Below, in pieces: positions 1-8,545 of a DNA stretch of 64,000 bases. The notes under the pieces were generated by a model. That model worked only from the letters and a program-made list of their open reading frames with translations, was not told the DNA's origin and made no database searches. A program made the translations under genes and the position numbers. The stretch lies in contig CAZCHE010000008.1 of the NCBI GenBank assembly GCA_964498395.1, forward strand, positions 124,001 to 188,000. The letters are read 5' to 3'. The stretch is from Parapedobacter sp964498395. GTDB taxonomy: Bacteria > Bacteroidota > Bacteroidia > Sphingobacteriales > Sphingobacteriaceae. The stretch's first letter is position 1; the number at the start of each line of letters is the position of its first letter.

Positions 1-87
1 CATAATCTTGTTCAGTATGCTGTCCGGCTGTGCGACCACCAATTGCGTACTAAAAAGTAATGTAGTTAGCATACCTGTAATCTTCAT
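1..87 (-). CDS. N-terminus of a secreted protein (runs off the left edge)
   Basis: Only the first 29 codons are inside the window. They read as a classical signal peptide: a short basic start (MKI), a hydrophobic stretch (LTTLLFSTQLVV) and a probable cleavage after AQ. The product should be exported to the periplasm or outer membrane. The mature part is missing, so no family can be named. The start is the first ATG after in-frame stops. Confidence 0.45.
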   Translation of the reverse strand, partial: MKITGMLTTLLFSTQLVVAQPDSILNKIM

Positions 88-190
88 GGGCCAAGTTTTT
101 CTAATCGGTCATATCTTGATAGATGAAGGATAGGTGACAATTCCATAACGAGGGCGTCCAAAACGTCATTCACTATTTAAGAATTTTTAA

Positions 191-397
191 TCAAGCTCCC
201 ACCAAGTTGATCGTGGGTTACTTAGTGTGGATGATGATTACCGGATTATGGTGTCACCGCATTTCACGGAGGATGAGGAACATGATTATAGCCTAAGGAG
301 ATTGCAGGGTAGGCGAATCAATGCGCCACAATCCGTAAGGTATCTTCCGCGTCGGGATAATTTTGAATGGCATCGAGACCATGTGTTCAAGCAGTAG
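191..397 (+). pseudogene. C-terminal remnant of an HNH restriction endonuclease
   Basis: This frame has no start codon and is stopped directly upstream (TAA at 188-190). It encodes about 68 residues ending in WHRDHVFKQ. The order of motifs (GLLSVDDDYRIMVSPHF, then YSLRRLQGRRINAP, then EWHRDHVF) matches the conserved tail that follows the HNH core in many stand-alone HNH restriction endonucleases. The catalytic core itself is absent, so this is a truncated relic. Identification is from recalled family patterns and has not been searched. Confidence 0.55.
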
Positions 398-413
398 GTT
401 TGGCCTATCTAAC

Positions 414-770
414 TTACCAACTCATCACAAAGCTTTCCATCTGCTTCAAATCATTATATGAAGCCACTTGGTGGGTTTTCTTAACGGCTTTGCGTTTGGT
501 CTGTGTTTTGGATACAGCATCCAGCATACGGATGATGGTAGCATCCGCATTTTTGATAACAATCTCAACCGAATCTTCCTCATGGAGATAAAGCTCCTTG
601 TGGAATTGGTCAGCAAACGATCGTGACATAAATTCCACACCCGAGAAGTCTAATTCTATTTGCTTGTCTCCACTATATTCTCTCACGATATCCGCAAACC
701 GCGCAGCGGCCTCGCGGGAATCCAGTGTAACCGGCAATACATTGATAAGCTTCAATTCAGATGCGATCAT
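414..770 (-). CDS. STAS-like (DUF4325) protein
   Basis: A 118-aa cytoplasmic protein. Residues 38-60 (IELDFSGVEFMSRSFADQF) form the typical beta-strand and helix of the STAS-like DUF4325 domain, a small regulatory fold related to anti-sigma-factor antagonists. The C-terminal third is basic (KTQTKRKAVKK). It is the last gene of a row of small minus-strand genes (1187 to 414) with gaps of about 11 and 31 bp, so co-transcription is likely. No partner ATPase or kinase is visible nearby; its signalling partner is unknown. Confidence 0.7.
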   Translation of the reverse strand: MIASELKLINVLPVTLDSREAAARFADIVREYSGDKQIELDFSGVEFMSRSFADQFHKELYLHEEDSVEIVIKNADATIIRMLDAVSKTQTKRKAVKKTHQVASYNDLKQMESFVMSW

Positions 771-801
771 AAATCTGTCCTCCTTATCGTTAAAGCCATA
801 A

Positions 802-960
802 TTACTCAGGCAACTTCTTGATTTTCCTGAGGCTTTTGTTAGCTTGGGCCAGTTTTCTAGGGGCCAAAACTTTGCCCTTCAGCTTATTCAGTTGTTCGTC
901 AATGGTAATTGTCACCTTGTTGCCAAGGACAACATCTTCAATCTTCATTGCCTTCTTCAT
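802..960 (-). CDS. Small basic hypothetical protein (52 aa)
   Basis: A short ORF starting MKKAMKIEDVVLGNKV and ending RKIKKLPE. It lies between the DUF6934-like fragment and the STAS-like gene, with 11 bp and 31 bp gaps, on the same strand. The protein is Lys-rich and has no signal peptide or membrane segment. The codons read smoothly and the spacing fits an operon, which is why it is called. I do not recognise the family. Confidence 0.5.
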   Translation of the reverse strand: MKKAMKIEDVVLGNKVTITIDEQLNKLKGKVLAPRKLAQANKSLRKIKKLPE

Positions 961-971
961 GATATACAAAA

Positions 972-1187
972 TTACGATTTTTTCCTTTTAATGAGAAACC
1001 CCTTAGCTACCAGCTTTTTATCAAACATGACAAACTGCGTACCATCGGTGGTTTGCGAGTAGATATTGAATGTCTCAGCAAGTTCGGCATAATTCAGGCT
1101 AATGGCCATTCGATACAGGCGAGTCCGTTCAATGGTACTTCCCTGAAAGTAGATGTAACGTTGCGGATAGCGCTTTGTGTATTCCAT
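972..1187 (-). CDS. DUF6934-like protein, C-terminal part only
   Basis: 71 aa. The stretch YIYFQGSTIERTRLYRMAIS followed by a Phe-Leu-x-Lys-Arg-Lys end matches the C-terminal half of DUF6934 proteins, which are usually about twice this length. An in-frame TAA lies six bases before the ATG, so the usual N-terminal half is not encoded just upstream. It is therefore a truncated member or a domain that has become independent. The function of DUF6934 is unknown. It heads a three-gene minus-strand row with the 52-aa protein and the STAS-like gene. Confidence 0.5.
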   Translation of the reverse strand: MEYTKRYPQRYIYFQGSTIERTRLYRMAISLNYAELAETFNIYSQTTDGTQFVMFDKKLVAKGFLIKRKKS

Positions 1188-1229
1188 TACTTACGGCGAT
1201 TGCTCCAACGAAGTTGGGCATCTTAGCTA

Positions 1230-1478
1230 TTATTTCAAAAGAAGATCTCTACACGTATATAGACGTCTCCTATCTTTTTCTCCATCAGGATCCATATTTG
1301 CCCTGCACTGTTCGATTAGCCTTTGCAAATCTTCTTTCGTCGGTTTTTCGGGAGCTGGTGGCTGGGTTTCTCCTAAGTAGTCCGACACCAAATATGTAGG
1401 TACCATATAACTATCTGCTATGCGCTGGAAACCTTGGTCTTTTGTGTTAGGAATGGGGTTGTTTGGTTTTCTGCTCAT
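1230..1478 (-). CDS. Hypothetical protein (82 aa)
   Basis: Reads MSRKPNNPIPNTKDQ at the start and ends in a charged helical region (LQRLIEQCRANMDPDGEKDRRR). The ATG at 1478 is preferred over an upstream in-frame ATG because a decayed copy of this locus at 2710-2870 keeps the same upstream DNA but loses homology to any longer protein. No known domain recognised. It sits 42 bp upstream of the DUF6934-like gene on the same strand. Confidence 0.5.
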   Translation of the reverse strand: MSRKPNNPIPNTKDQGFQRIADSYMVPTYLVSDYLGETQPPAPEKPTKEDLQRLIEQCRANMDPDGEKDRRRLYTCRDLLLK

Positions 1479-1570
1479 GGTTGATTGAAGTTTATACCTA
1501 TCGAATTTCATCACTATCCAGCCGAATTATACCAAAATATTATGAGACTTCCAAGTTTCTAGTAATACGG
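1420..1570. repeat. Copy A of a duplicated promoter/5'-gene segment
   Basis: Covers the first codons of the 82-aa gene and about 90 bp upstream. A diverged copy lies at 2710-2870 in the same orientation. Shared blocks include ATGCGCTGGAAACCTTG, TGGTTGATT and ATTATACCAAAATA. The two copies flank the 324-aa secreted-protein gene. Confidence 0.6.
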
Positions 1571-1701
1571 CAAAGAAAAGCGATGGAAAGTGGGGATGGT
1601 TACCCATTTCTTAAACCATGCCTCTTGAGGCATTTCACCTGCCCAAACGTCGCTTTCACCGGAGGCAAACGCACTTTCGCCTTTTTTTGAGGTGAAACGG
1701 T

Positions 1702-1709
1702 TATCTTTG
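1702..1709 (+). promoter_or_regulatory. Bacteroidota -7 promoter box
   Basis: TATCTTTG fits the TAnnTTTG consensus and lies 20 bp upstream of the ATG at 1730. No clear -33 TTTG is present at the usual distance. Confidence 0.4.
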
Positions 1710-1729
1710 ATTATTGACATCCAATTAAT

Positions 1730-2704
1730 ATGAATAAGCTGTTATCAATCCTAATCCTTATCCATTGCTTTATGAGCGGTATCCGAGCCCAGCAAGATAC
1801 GATTGCATTGGCGGCCAACTGGAAGCTGGGTGATACCCAACGGTACACTATGGTTCAAGAGCGATTTTCCTATACTGGAGATAGCCTAGTGCGCATGGAT
1901 ACGATGCGATATGTCCTCTTGGATTTCACCGTGTTAGATTCCCTGGAAGACATGTTTGAAATCTCCTGTCTTAACATAAATGGCAAGTTACTTGATCATG
2001 ATCCCAGTGGGTTAGACCCTGCTATACAGGCACTCCTTGAACAATTTGGAAAAATAACCTGTCGATATACCACAGACGGATCCGGTTCATTTTTGTGGCT
2101 TGATAACGCCGACGAAATAGACGCATTCGTGGACAGCCTGTTTTCCAATGTGCATAAGGACCTGTTTGAAACAGACACGGCGGGGTTTGCGTCGGGTATA
2201 CTCGCCCTGATGAAAGAGAATGCCGGAGGCGGGTTTTCAGGGTTATTCCTCCCTGAGATCGAGCGTTTCCATTTTCCCTACGGGTTCACATATATCATGG
2301 GCGATACGTTGTACTACGAAGACGAAGCCTTCATTCCACAGTTTGGTGCTACCGTCGCTATGCAAGGTTCCTTATGGATTGATCACATCGACCACATTGA
2401 TAACACCTGTATCATTAAGCACCGCGTTGTTCCTGATCCCGAGGCGTTATCCAGCGCTACCAAAGCGTTTTTTAGGAATACCATTTTAAGCACCAATTTG
2501 AGTGAAAGAGAGAAGCGCAAGCGTATCGCAGACATGGAGGCCGAACTTGGCAGCCAGTCGATACTCTCCATTGATACATTCGCCGAGTACCACATGGACC
2601 ACGCTAGCGGATGGCCGCTCTCCATTTCCATACGAGGGGAAACAAAAATTAATGACGGCCAATCACATGGTATACTTGTGATGCGTTATAATAAGGTTTT
2701 ATAA
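1730..2704 (+). CDS. Secreted hypothetical protein (324 aa)
   Basis: Residues 1-21 are a signal peptide ending in RAQQ, so the product is exported. The rest has alternating short beta-like stretches and a charged helix near residue 255 (NLSEREKRKRIADMEAELG). The pattern resembles Bacteroidota periplasmic proteins of unknown function that report on DNA-neutral outer-surface folding, but no named family is clear. It is a single gene with its own -7 box and lies between two copies of a duplicated segment (1420-1570 and 2710-2870), so it may have arrived with that duplication. Existence as a gene is well supported; function is unknown. Confidence 0.7.
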   Translation: MNKLLSILILIHCFMSGIRAQQDTIALAANWKLGDTQRYTMVQERFSYTGDSLVRMDTMRYVLLDFTVLDSLEDMFEISCLNINGKLLDHDPSGLDPAIQALLEQFGKITCRYTTDGSGSFLWLDNADEIDAFVDSLFSNVHKDLFETDTAGFASGILALMKENAGGGFSGLFLPEIERFHFPYGFTYIMGDTLYYEDEAFIPQFGATVAMQGSLWIDHIDHIDNTCIIKHRVVPDPEALSSATKAFFRNTILSTNLSEREKRKRIADMEAELGSQSILSIDTFAEYHMDHASGWPLSISIRGETKINDGQSHGILVMRYNKVL

Positions 2705-2709
2705 AACAG

Positions 2710-2870
2710 ATGCGCTGGAAACCTTGATCTTTTGTTTTGCGAAGGGTTTGTTTGGTTTCCTGCTTATGGTTGATTTAGTTTTCCGCATATTGGCTTTCAT
2801 CGCTAACAGCCGGATTATACCAAAATACCACGAGCTCTCCGAAGGCTGTAGTCGTTTTTAGTAATCCGGT
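2710..2870 (-). pseudogene. Decayed second copy of the 82-aa gene start
   Basis: Homologous to 1420-1570 in the same orientation. The start codon has become ATA and a one-base change shifts the frame a few codons later, so no protein can be made. The remaining intergenic DNA up to 2940 shows no other gene. Confidence 0.55.
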
Positions 2871-2943
2871 GGAATGTGAACAGCATTTGATTTGTTAGCA
2901 ACTATATCTACTGAATGATACCAACAAGTATCCCGATGTTATG

Positions 2944-2951
2944 TACATTTG
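2944..2951 (+). promoter_or_regulatory. -7 promoter box for sspA
   Basis: TACATTTG matches TAnnTTTG. The leader to the ATG at 3025 would be about 70 nt and contains an inverted repeat. No good -33 box seen. Confidence 0.45.
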
Positions 2952-2976
2952 TATTCATATCTGAATATTTTATATT

Positions 2977-2992
2977 ACCATATCAATATGGT
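2977..2992. promoter_or_regulatory. Inverted repeat between promoter and sspA
   Basis: ACCATAT-CA-ATATGGT is a perfect 7-bp inverted repeat with a 2-bp centre. It lies just downstream of the predicted start of transcription and 33 bp before the ATG, a position suited to a repressor site. A looser inverted repeat, ATTCA-TATC-TGAAT, precedes it at about 2953. Confidence 0.45.
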
Positions 2993-3024
2993 GATTCCAG
3001 TAACTAAGGAGGCTAGTTGCTATC

Positions 3025-4161
3025 ATGACTAATAAATACATCTATCTCGACAACAATGCCACCACACCGCTCGATCCGCGGGTGCTGGAGGTGATGATGC
3101 CGTATTTGACAGATTTGTATGGCAACGCATCCAGTAGCCATCTCATGGGTAAACGCGTCAAACAGGCGGTCGACAAAGCCCGTGGACAGGTGGGCGACCT
3201 CATCGATGCCAATCCAGAAGATATCGTTTTTACCGCAGGAGCCACCGAAGCCATTAATTTGGCTATCCGTGGGGTTGTACGCCAATCAGGATCCGAACCC
3301 ACGCACATCATCACAGTCGCTACTGAGCACCCTGCCGTACTCGATACCTGTAGGTACTTGGAAACCACAGGTGTGCAGGTTACCTATTTGGGCGTCAACC
3401 GCGAAGGATATATCGATCTACAAGAGTTGGAAGATGCCTTTCAAGAAAATACCCTGTTGGTATGCGTCATGGCGGTCAATAACGAGACAGGCGTTATCCA
3501 AGACATCGGCAGGATTAAGGAAATTACCCATGTTCATGGGGCACTTTTCATGACCGATGCTACGCAGGCGTTGGGCAAGTATGGAATATGGGCAGATGGA
3601 ATAGATTTGATGGCCTTTTCAGCCCATAAATTCTATGGCCCTAAGGGTGTCGGCGGGCTGTATATCAATCCCAGACTACGGCTTCAGCCGCTTATTTTTG
3701 GTGGTGGGCATGAGCGTGAGTTGCGGAGCGGCACCCTAAATGTGCCGGGTATCATCGGTATGGGGGTCGCTGCCGAATACGCCAACAAGGAACGCGTGGA
3801 GAACATTGTTGAATCAGAATGGCTTCGTGACAGGTTGGAAAACGAATTGTTGCAAATCGAAGACACATCCGTCAATGGGGGGAAATTAAGGCTTCCTACC
3901 ACCACGAATATTTGCTTCCACGGCGTAGACAACGAAGCCTTGATGCTCAACCTTAAGAACATTTGTGTATCAAACGGCTCAGCATGCCACTCTTTCACTA
4001 TGGAACCTTCTCATGTGTTGTTGGCTATGGGGCTGAGTAGAGAGGAAGCTAATTCGTCCATTCGGTTTAGTGTGGGACGATTTAATACGATAGATGAAAT
4101 AAATGCCGCCATTAAAATGGTGAATGATACGATACAACGCCTTAAGTTATTGAGTGCCTAG
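3025..4161 (+). CDS. sspA: Cysteine desulfurase of an Ssp phosphorothioation system
   Basis: 378 aa, a PLP enzyme of the NifS/IscS type that takes sulfur from L-cysteine to give a protein persulfide. Visible landmarks: Asp178, the PLP lysine in SAHKFYGPKG (Lys202), and the catalytic cysteine in NGSACHS (Cys321). It starts at an ATG with a good ribosome site (AAGGAGG). In Ssp systems this protein supplies sulfur to SspD for DNA backbone modification. Here it has its own promoter and sits 286 bp before sspB on the same strand. A housekeeping IscS role cannot be excluded from sequence alone, but the direct neighbourhood of the DUF4007 and PAPS-reductase-like genes, and the lack of isc or suf genes, argue for SspA. 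Confidence 0.85.
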   Translation: MTNKYIYLDNNATTPLDPRVLEVMMPYLTDLYGNASSSHLMGKRVKQAVDKARGQVGDLIDANPEDIVFTAGATEAINLAIRGVVRQSGSEPTHIITVATEHPAVLDTCRYLETTGVQVTYLGVNREGYIDLQELEDAFQENTLLVCVMAVNNETGVIQDIGRIKEITHVHGALFMTDATQALGKYGIWADGIDLMAFSAHKFYGPKGVGGLYINPRLRLQPLIFGGGHERELRSGTLNVPGIIGMGVAAEYANKERVENIVESEWLRDRLENELLQIEDTSVNGGKLRLPTTTNICFHGVDNEALMLNLKNICVSNGSACHSFTMEPSHVLLAMGLSREEANSSIRFSVGRFNTIDEINAAIKMVNDTIQRLKLLSA

Positions 4162-4265
4162 TAAATGTGAAAGTAGAATACCAAAGAATCCGGCAAATAA
4201 TCCCCTATTTTGTCTGCTAAATAAAAATATAGCGCTATCACGTTATAATATATAGCAAATCATTA

Positions 4266-4273
4266 TACTTTTG
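4266..4273 (+). promoter_or_regulatory. -7 promoter box for sspBCD
   Basis: TACTTTTG fits TAnnTTTG. Transcription would start close to 4280, so the leader of about 170 nt would begin with the long inverted repeat at 4280-4322. Confidence 0.4.
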
Positions 4274-4279
4274 TTATAT

Positions 4280-4322
4280 ATATAAATCATATGAATCTTA
4301 ATATTCTTCATATGATTTATAT
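4280..4322. promoter_or_regulatory. Long inverted repeat in the sspB leader
   Basis: Two perfect 16-bp arms (ATATAAATCATATGAA at 4280-4295 and its complement at 4307-4322) enclose 11 bp. Each arm contains the small palindrome TCATATGA. It can act as a DNA operator or fold at the very start of the transcript. Confidence 0.6.
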
Positions 4323-4380
4323 TTTTCATAATAATTTGATATACAGTGATTTGCGCATTATTTGTGAAAAATCATATATG

Positions 4381-4407
4381 AAAATTCATATTTTTCATAT
4401 GAATTTT
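4381..4407. promoter_or_regulatory. Second TCATAT-type inverted repeat before sspB
   Basis: Arms AAAATTCATAT (4381-4391) and ATATGAATTTT (4397-4407) are perfectly complementary around a 5-base centre. The same TCATAT/ATATGA half-site recurs at about 4371-4382, giving a cluster of sites 40-75 bp before the sspB ATG. Confidence 0.55.
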
Positions 4408-4447
4408 ATTAGCCACTATTGTGGATCTTATAAATTAAGGGGTTCAA

Positions 4448-5311
4448 ATGAAGTACTCATTCTCAGGCCACGAAACCTTTGCTTGCAAACAGCATTGGCT
4501 TAAGAAGGGCTTTGATTATACACAAACAGGCAAATCCTTCGGTGATGAAGCTGCCGTGGTGCACTTTGGCGTAGGTAAAAACATGGTCACCTCAATCCGG
4601 CATTGGATTAAGGCTTTCGGGTTGCTAGACGAGCAAGACAACCCAGCTCCTTTCGCCGAATTCCTGTTCGGCGAAAACGGTGCCGACATTTATCTTGAAG
4701 ATACGCTTACCCTATGGCTATTACATTACCACCTCATCAAGGAAGAGAAATCTACTATCTACAGTTTGGTGTTCAATCAATTCCGTCGCGAGCGGCAAGA
4801 TTTCACTAAGAATCAATTAGCTCGTTTTCTCAATCGTAAGATCGAGGAGCACGGAGAAAAATTTAGCAACAAGACTTTAGAGAGCGATATCAAGGTGTTT
4901 TTAAATAATTATCTAAGCACTAATCCAAACGATATAGAAGAGGGGTATACAAACGTGCTGCAAGAGCTCAATCTTATTTCTCATTTTTCTGGAGTGGATG
5001 ATCAGGGTCGGCTCTTAGATTCTTATCGGTTTAATGTAAGACCTAAGGCCGATTTACCTTTTGAGGCCATTCTTTACGTTCTGCTAGATCAGTATCCCGG
5101 CCAGCAGAGTCTTAGTCTCTCGTCGTTGGCAAACGACCCTACTTCATTAGGAAATGTATTCCTGTTAAACGAGATTGGATTAGCAGATAAGCTTAAAGCG
5201 ATGCCTTCAGCATATGGTGTATTTACAGAAACGGCAGGCACTCCGGTATTGCAGCTGGTAGCAGGCCTTGATCAACAAACCATCTTAGCGGCTTATTATG
5301 GCAATCACTAA
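4448..5311 (+). CDS. sspB: SspB-type DUF4007 protein
   Basis: 287 aa. The N-terminus SFSGHETFACKQHWLKKG is the hallmark of DUF4007 proteins that accompany DndC-like sulfur-transfer proteins. In characterised Ssp systems SspB is the DNA-nicking component that prepares the strand for phosphorothioation. There is no signal peptide or membrane segment, so it is cytoplasmic. Its end overlaps the start of the ATPase gene by 14 bp, which points to coupled translation. It lies directly behind a cluster of TCATATGA palindromes that may control it. Assignment to the family is firm; nickase activity is inferred from relatives. Confidence 0.85.
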   Translation: MKYSFSGHETFACKQHWLKKGFDYTQTGKSFGDEAAVVHFGVGKNMVTSIRHWIKAFGLLDEQDNPAPFAEFLFGENGADIYLEDTLTLWLLHYHLIKEEKSTIYSLVFNQFRRERQDFTKNQLARFLNRKIEEHGEKFSNKTLESDIKVFLNNYLSTNPNDIEEGYTNVLQELNLISHFSGVDDQGRLLDSYRFNVRPKADLPFEAILYVLLDQYPGQQSLSLSSLANDPTSLGNVFLLNEIGLADKLKAMPSAYGVFTETAGTPVLQLVAGLDQQTILAAYYGNH

Positions 5312-8300
5312 CAGTACATACGACTATTCGCCGTCGGTCAATATCATACGTGATGTTGGCAAGGCCCTCCGGTACATACAGACCTATAATGGACAGCGGG
5401 CATTCGAGCAGATCGTTGAATCTGCAGCATCAGGGGTACGTACCTTTACGATTATTGGCGCGTACGGATCGGGCAAGTCCACATTCCTTTGGGCGTTAGC
5501 AGAGACCGCCGCAGGACGAAAGACTTTCTTTGATCGGTTTGATTACCTACTCAAGGGCTACGCAAAAAATCAATTACTGGATTTGGTAGGTCAGTTCTCC
5601 TCACTGCGCACCGCGTTAGCCGGCGAACTTGGATGCGGTGATGATAAGGTGCTTGAGAAGTTGACAGCTTATGCTGATAAGTTAAAAAAGAAACAGACAG
5701 CACTTATTATTCGAATCGATGAATACGGTAAATTTTTAGAATACGCTGCCAAGAATAATCCCCAGGAAGAAATCTACTTCCTGCAGCAGTTGGCCGAGTT
5801 TATTAATGATGCTTCGCGCAACGTGTTGCTCATTACAACCTTGCACCAAGATTTCGGTGCCTATGCATTTGGTTTGTCCGAGCAGCAACGCAAGGAGTGG
5901 ATCAAGGTAAAAGGCCGTTTTAAGGAAATCACCTTTAACGAACCTGCTGAGCAACTGTTGCTTATTGCCGCCAATCGCTTAGGATCTGTTGAGTACGAAG
6001 TTAAGCCGCAGCTATTAAAGAAGCTGCTTCAAACCATCAATAGGGCAAAGGCTTTCCCACTGAAAGATTATTTCACGCCAGAAATTGCCGTTCAGTTGGC
6101 ACCCGTTGAATTGCTTGCCGGTAGCGCATTGACCATCGGATTGCAGCGATATGGTCAAAACGAGCGATCATTCTTCTCATTCATTGAGGCGCAGGACTAT
6201 CACGGGTTACAGGCATTCATTGACGCGCCTGATGCGCCGCTATATTACCTACCCCATGTATACGATTATTTTATTTACCACTACTATAACCAGCTTACGT
6301 CTCAATACAATCCCGATTACCGTGCTTGGCGGTTGATGAGAGACAGCATCGAAAAAGCAGAGAGCATTTTTGATGTCCATTTGGAAGAAGCTTTGGTCGT
6401 TGTCAAAACGATTGGATTGCTAAACCTACTAGGCAATACCGGTGCTAGTATAGACGACACCTTTTTGGTGGGTTATTTGAATTTGGCTGGCGGCATTTCC
6501 GAGAAGACCACCCAAGGCGTGCTTAAGACACTCGCGTCATACAAGCTGATTCGCTTCAGGTCGCATAGTGACCGGTATGTGCTTTTTGAGGGCACCGATG
6601 TCGATATTGATCTGGCCATTGACGAAGCAGGCAGGTTGGTCGAACAGGTCACTGACATTAGCCAATACCTGAATAGCTATTTTACGTTTCCGGTTATTCC
6701 GGCTAAGCGATACCAAATTGAAGTGGGTACACCACGGTACTTTGCCGTTCGGATCAGCGACGAACCGATTGCCGAAGCGCCAACAGGAGAGATCGATGGA
6801 TACATCAATTTGGTGTTTTCATCCAAACATACTGAAAATGTACTGCTGGAGTTTGCCTCAGCGCAACAACGCCCTATTCTTTACGTATATTTCAAACACC
6901 TACAGGCCATTCGTGAGCAGGTGTTGAGCATTGAGAAAGTAAAACGAGCCAAACAGGAACACGTTGGCGACCGTATTGCCATTCGGGAGTTTGACAACAT
7001 CATCACGCATTATCAGAACCTGCTTCGGTATTTCGTCTTGGACAAATTCAATACCGCTAGTGCAGAGGACGTCACATTCATCTTCAATGGCCGTGTGGTT
7101 GATGAAATTCGCAACCGCCGTACACTGAATAATTTTCTGAGCGCTATCGCCGAAGAGGCCTACCCGAGTACACCACGATATCTCAATGAGATGGTCAATA
7201 AAACCAAGCTATCTGCGGCCATCTCTACAGCGCGGAAAAACTTGGTCAAGAACCTCATCGAATACGGTGATCAAGAAGATATCGGCTACCCAACGCATCT
7301 CTTTCCGCCAGACAAGATGATTTACCTATCACTCTTAAAGGATAAGGAGTTCCATCGAGAGGAAGAAGGGCAGTGGGTATTGAGTGCACCGACTGACCCA
7401 TCATTTGAAGCGTTGTGGCAGTGCTATGAGCAATTTCTCGTTAGTGCAAGGCAGTCTAAGCGAACATTGCAGGATTTGGTGGAGCAGTTGCTAACCCAGC
7501 CGTTTAAATTAAAGCGAGGGCTAGTAGATATCCTACTACCCATATTCCTGCTTATCAAGAAAGATGAACTATCTTTATATCACCAGCAAAATGATCGTTT
7601 CATCCCCGACCTTAGTGCAGATACGTTAGACTTGGTGGTGCGTAAACCAGCTGATTACAGTATCAAAACATTTAGTGTCGAGGGCATACGCCTGAGCGTA
7701 TTTAACCAATACCGCGAGTTGCTAGCCCAAGCCGAGGCCGAAAAGCTATCCACCCAAGGCTTTGTAGATACCATCGTGCCGTTCCTATCGTTCTATCGCA
7801 ACTTGCCCGAATACGCCAAGCGCACCAAGAAAATCACCAAAGAAGCCCAGCGATTGCGCGAGGCTATCGTAAAAGCCACCGATCCCGAAAAATCCTTTTT
7901 TGAAGATTTCCCGCAAGCGTTAGGTTATTCGCTGACCGAGCTACATGACGACGAAAACAAGCTACAAGCTTACTTTGAGTTATTGCGTAGCTCCATCAAG
8001 GAAATTCAATTTAGCTATGATGCCCTGCTCGATCGGTACGAACGGTTCATCTTACAGGAAATCATGGGCGTGGCGGAAAACGACTTTGAAACATGGCGCA
8101 GCCAATTGCAGCGTCGGTTCGGTTCGGTAAAGGCATACGTCATTGCCCCGTACCTCAAGACATTTTTACAGCGCATCAATGCACCGTTAGATGACAAGCG
8201 CTCTTGGTTGGCAGCCGTGGCGCAGGTGGTATTGGGCAAGTCTATTGAGCAGATTCAGGATGACGAAGAAGAAATCTTATACACCAAGTTTGCCGATTGG

Positions 8301-8543
8301 GTACATGAGTTGGATAATTATACCGATATCGAGCAGGCCACTCGGGGTACTGATATCGAAGAAGCCCTGCGCGTGGAGGTTACCAACCTACAAGGCGGCA
8401 AGCAGATGAAGGTGGTGAAAGTACCCAAAGGCAAGGCTAAGCAGATTAGTGCAGTAGAGAAAAAGGTAGGCAATTCATTGACGGATGATAAAAATTTGAA
8501 TATCTTTATCCTATCGAAGATGCTCAATGAGCTATTGAAATAG
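5298..8543 (+). CDS. sspC: SspC-type P-loop ATPase
   Basis: 1081 aa, unusually large for an accessory ATPase but normal for SspC. The Walker A motif is GAYGSGKST (54-62) and Walker B is ALIIRIDEYGKF with Asp141-Glu142. The long remainder is mostly helical and charged, with a basic C-terminus (KVPKGKAKQ near 1045). In Ssp systems this ATPase is essential for the modification reaction, probably driving DNA or complex remodelling. It overlaps sspB by 14 bp and is followed by sspD after 2 bp, so the three are one operon. No frameshift or missing motif was seen. Confidence 0.85.
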   Translation: MAITNSTYDYSPSVNIIRDVGKALRYIQTYNGQRAFEQIVESAASGVRTFTIIGAYGSGKSTFLWALAETAAGRKTFFDRFDYLLKGYAKNQLLDLVGQFSSLRTALAGELGCGDDKVLEKLTAYADKLKKKQTALIIRIDEYGKFLEYAAKNNPQEEIYFLQQLAEFINDASRNVLLITTLHQDFGAYAFGLSEQQRKEWIKVKGRFKEITFNEPAEQLLLIAANRLGSVEYEVKPQLLKKLLQTINRAKAFPLKDYFTPEIAVQLAPVELLAGSALTIGLQRYGQNERSFFSFIEAQDYHGLQAFIDAPDAPLYYLPHVYDYFIYHYYNQLTSQYNPDYRAWRLMRDSIEKAESIFDVHLEEALVVVKTIGLLNLLGNTGASIDDTFLVGYLNLAGGISEKTTQGVLKTLASYKLIRFRSHSDRYVLFEGTDVDIDLAIDEAGRLVEQVTDISQYLNSYFTFPVIPAKRYQIEVGTPRYFAVRISDEPIAEAPTGEIDGYINLVFSSKHTENVLLEFASAQQRPILYVYFKHLQAIREQVLSIEKVKRAKQEHVGDRIAIREFDNIITHYQNLLRYFVLDKFNTASAEDVTFIFNGRVVDEIRNRRTLNNFLSAIAEEAYPSTPRYLNEMVNKTKLSAAISTARKNLVKNLIEYGDQEDIGYPTHLFPPDKMIYLSLLKDKEFHREEEGQWVLSAPTDPSFEALWQCYEQFLVSARQSKRTLQDLVEQLLTQPFKLKRGLVDILLPIFLLIKKDELSLYHQQNDRFIPDLSADTLDLVVRKPADYSIKTFSVEGIRLSVFNQYRELLAQAEAEKLSTQGFVDTIVPFLSFYRNLPEYAKRTKKITKEAQRLREAIVKATDPEKSFFEDFPQALGYSLTELHDDENKLQAYFELLRSSIKEIQFSYDALLDRYERFILQEIMGVAENDFETWRSQLQRRFGSVKAYVIAPYLKTFLQRINAPLDDKRSWLAAVAQVVLGKSIEQIQDDEEEILYTKFADWVHELDNYTDIEQATRGTDIEEALRVEVTNLQGGKQMKVVKVPKGKAKQISAVEKKVGNSLTDDKNLNIFILSKMLNELLK

Positions 8544-8545
8544 CT

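Noticed and set aside
4291..4503. 70-aa plus-strand ORF before sspB
   Set aside because: It runs through the palindrome cluster, is low in complexity and overlaps the real sspB start in another frame.
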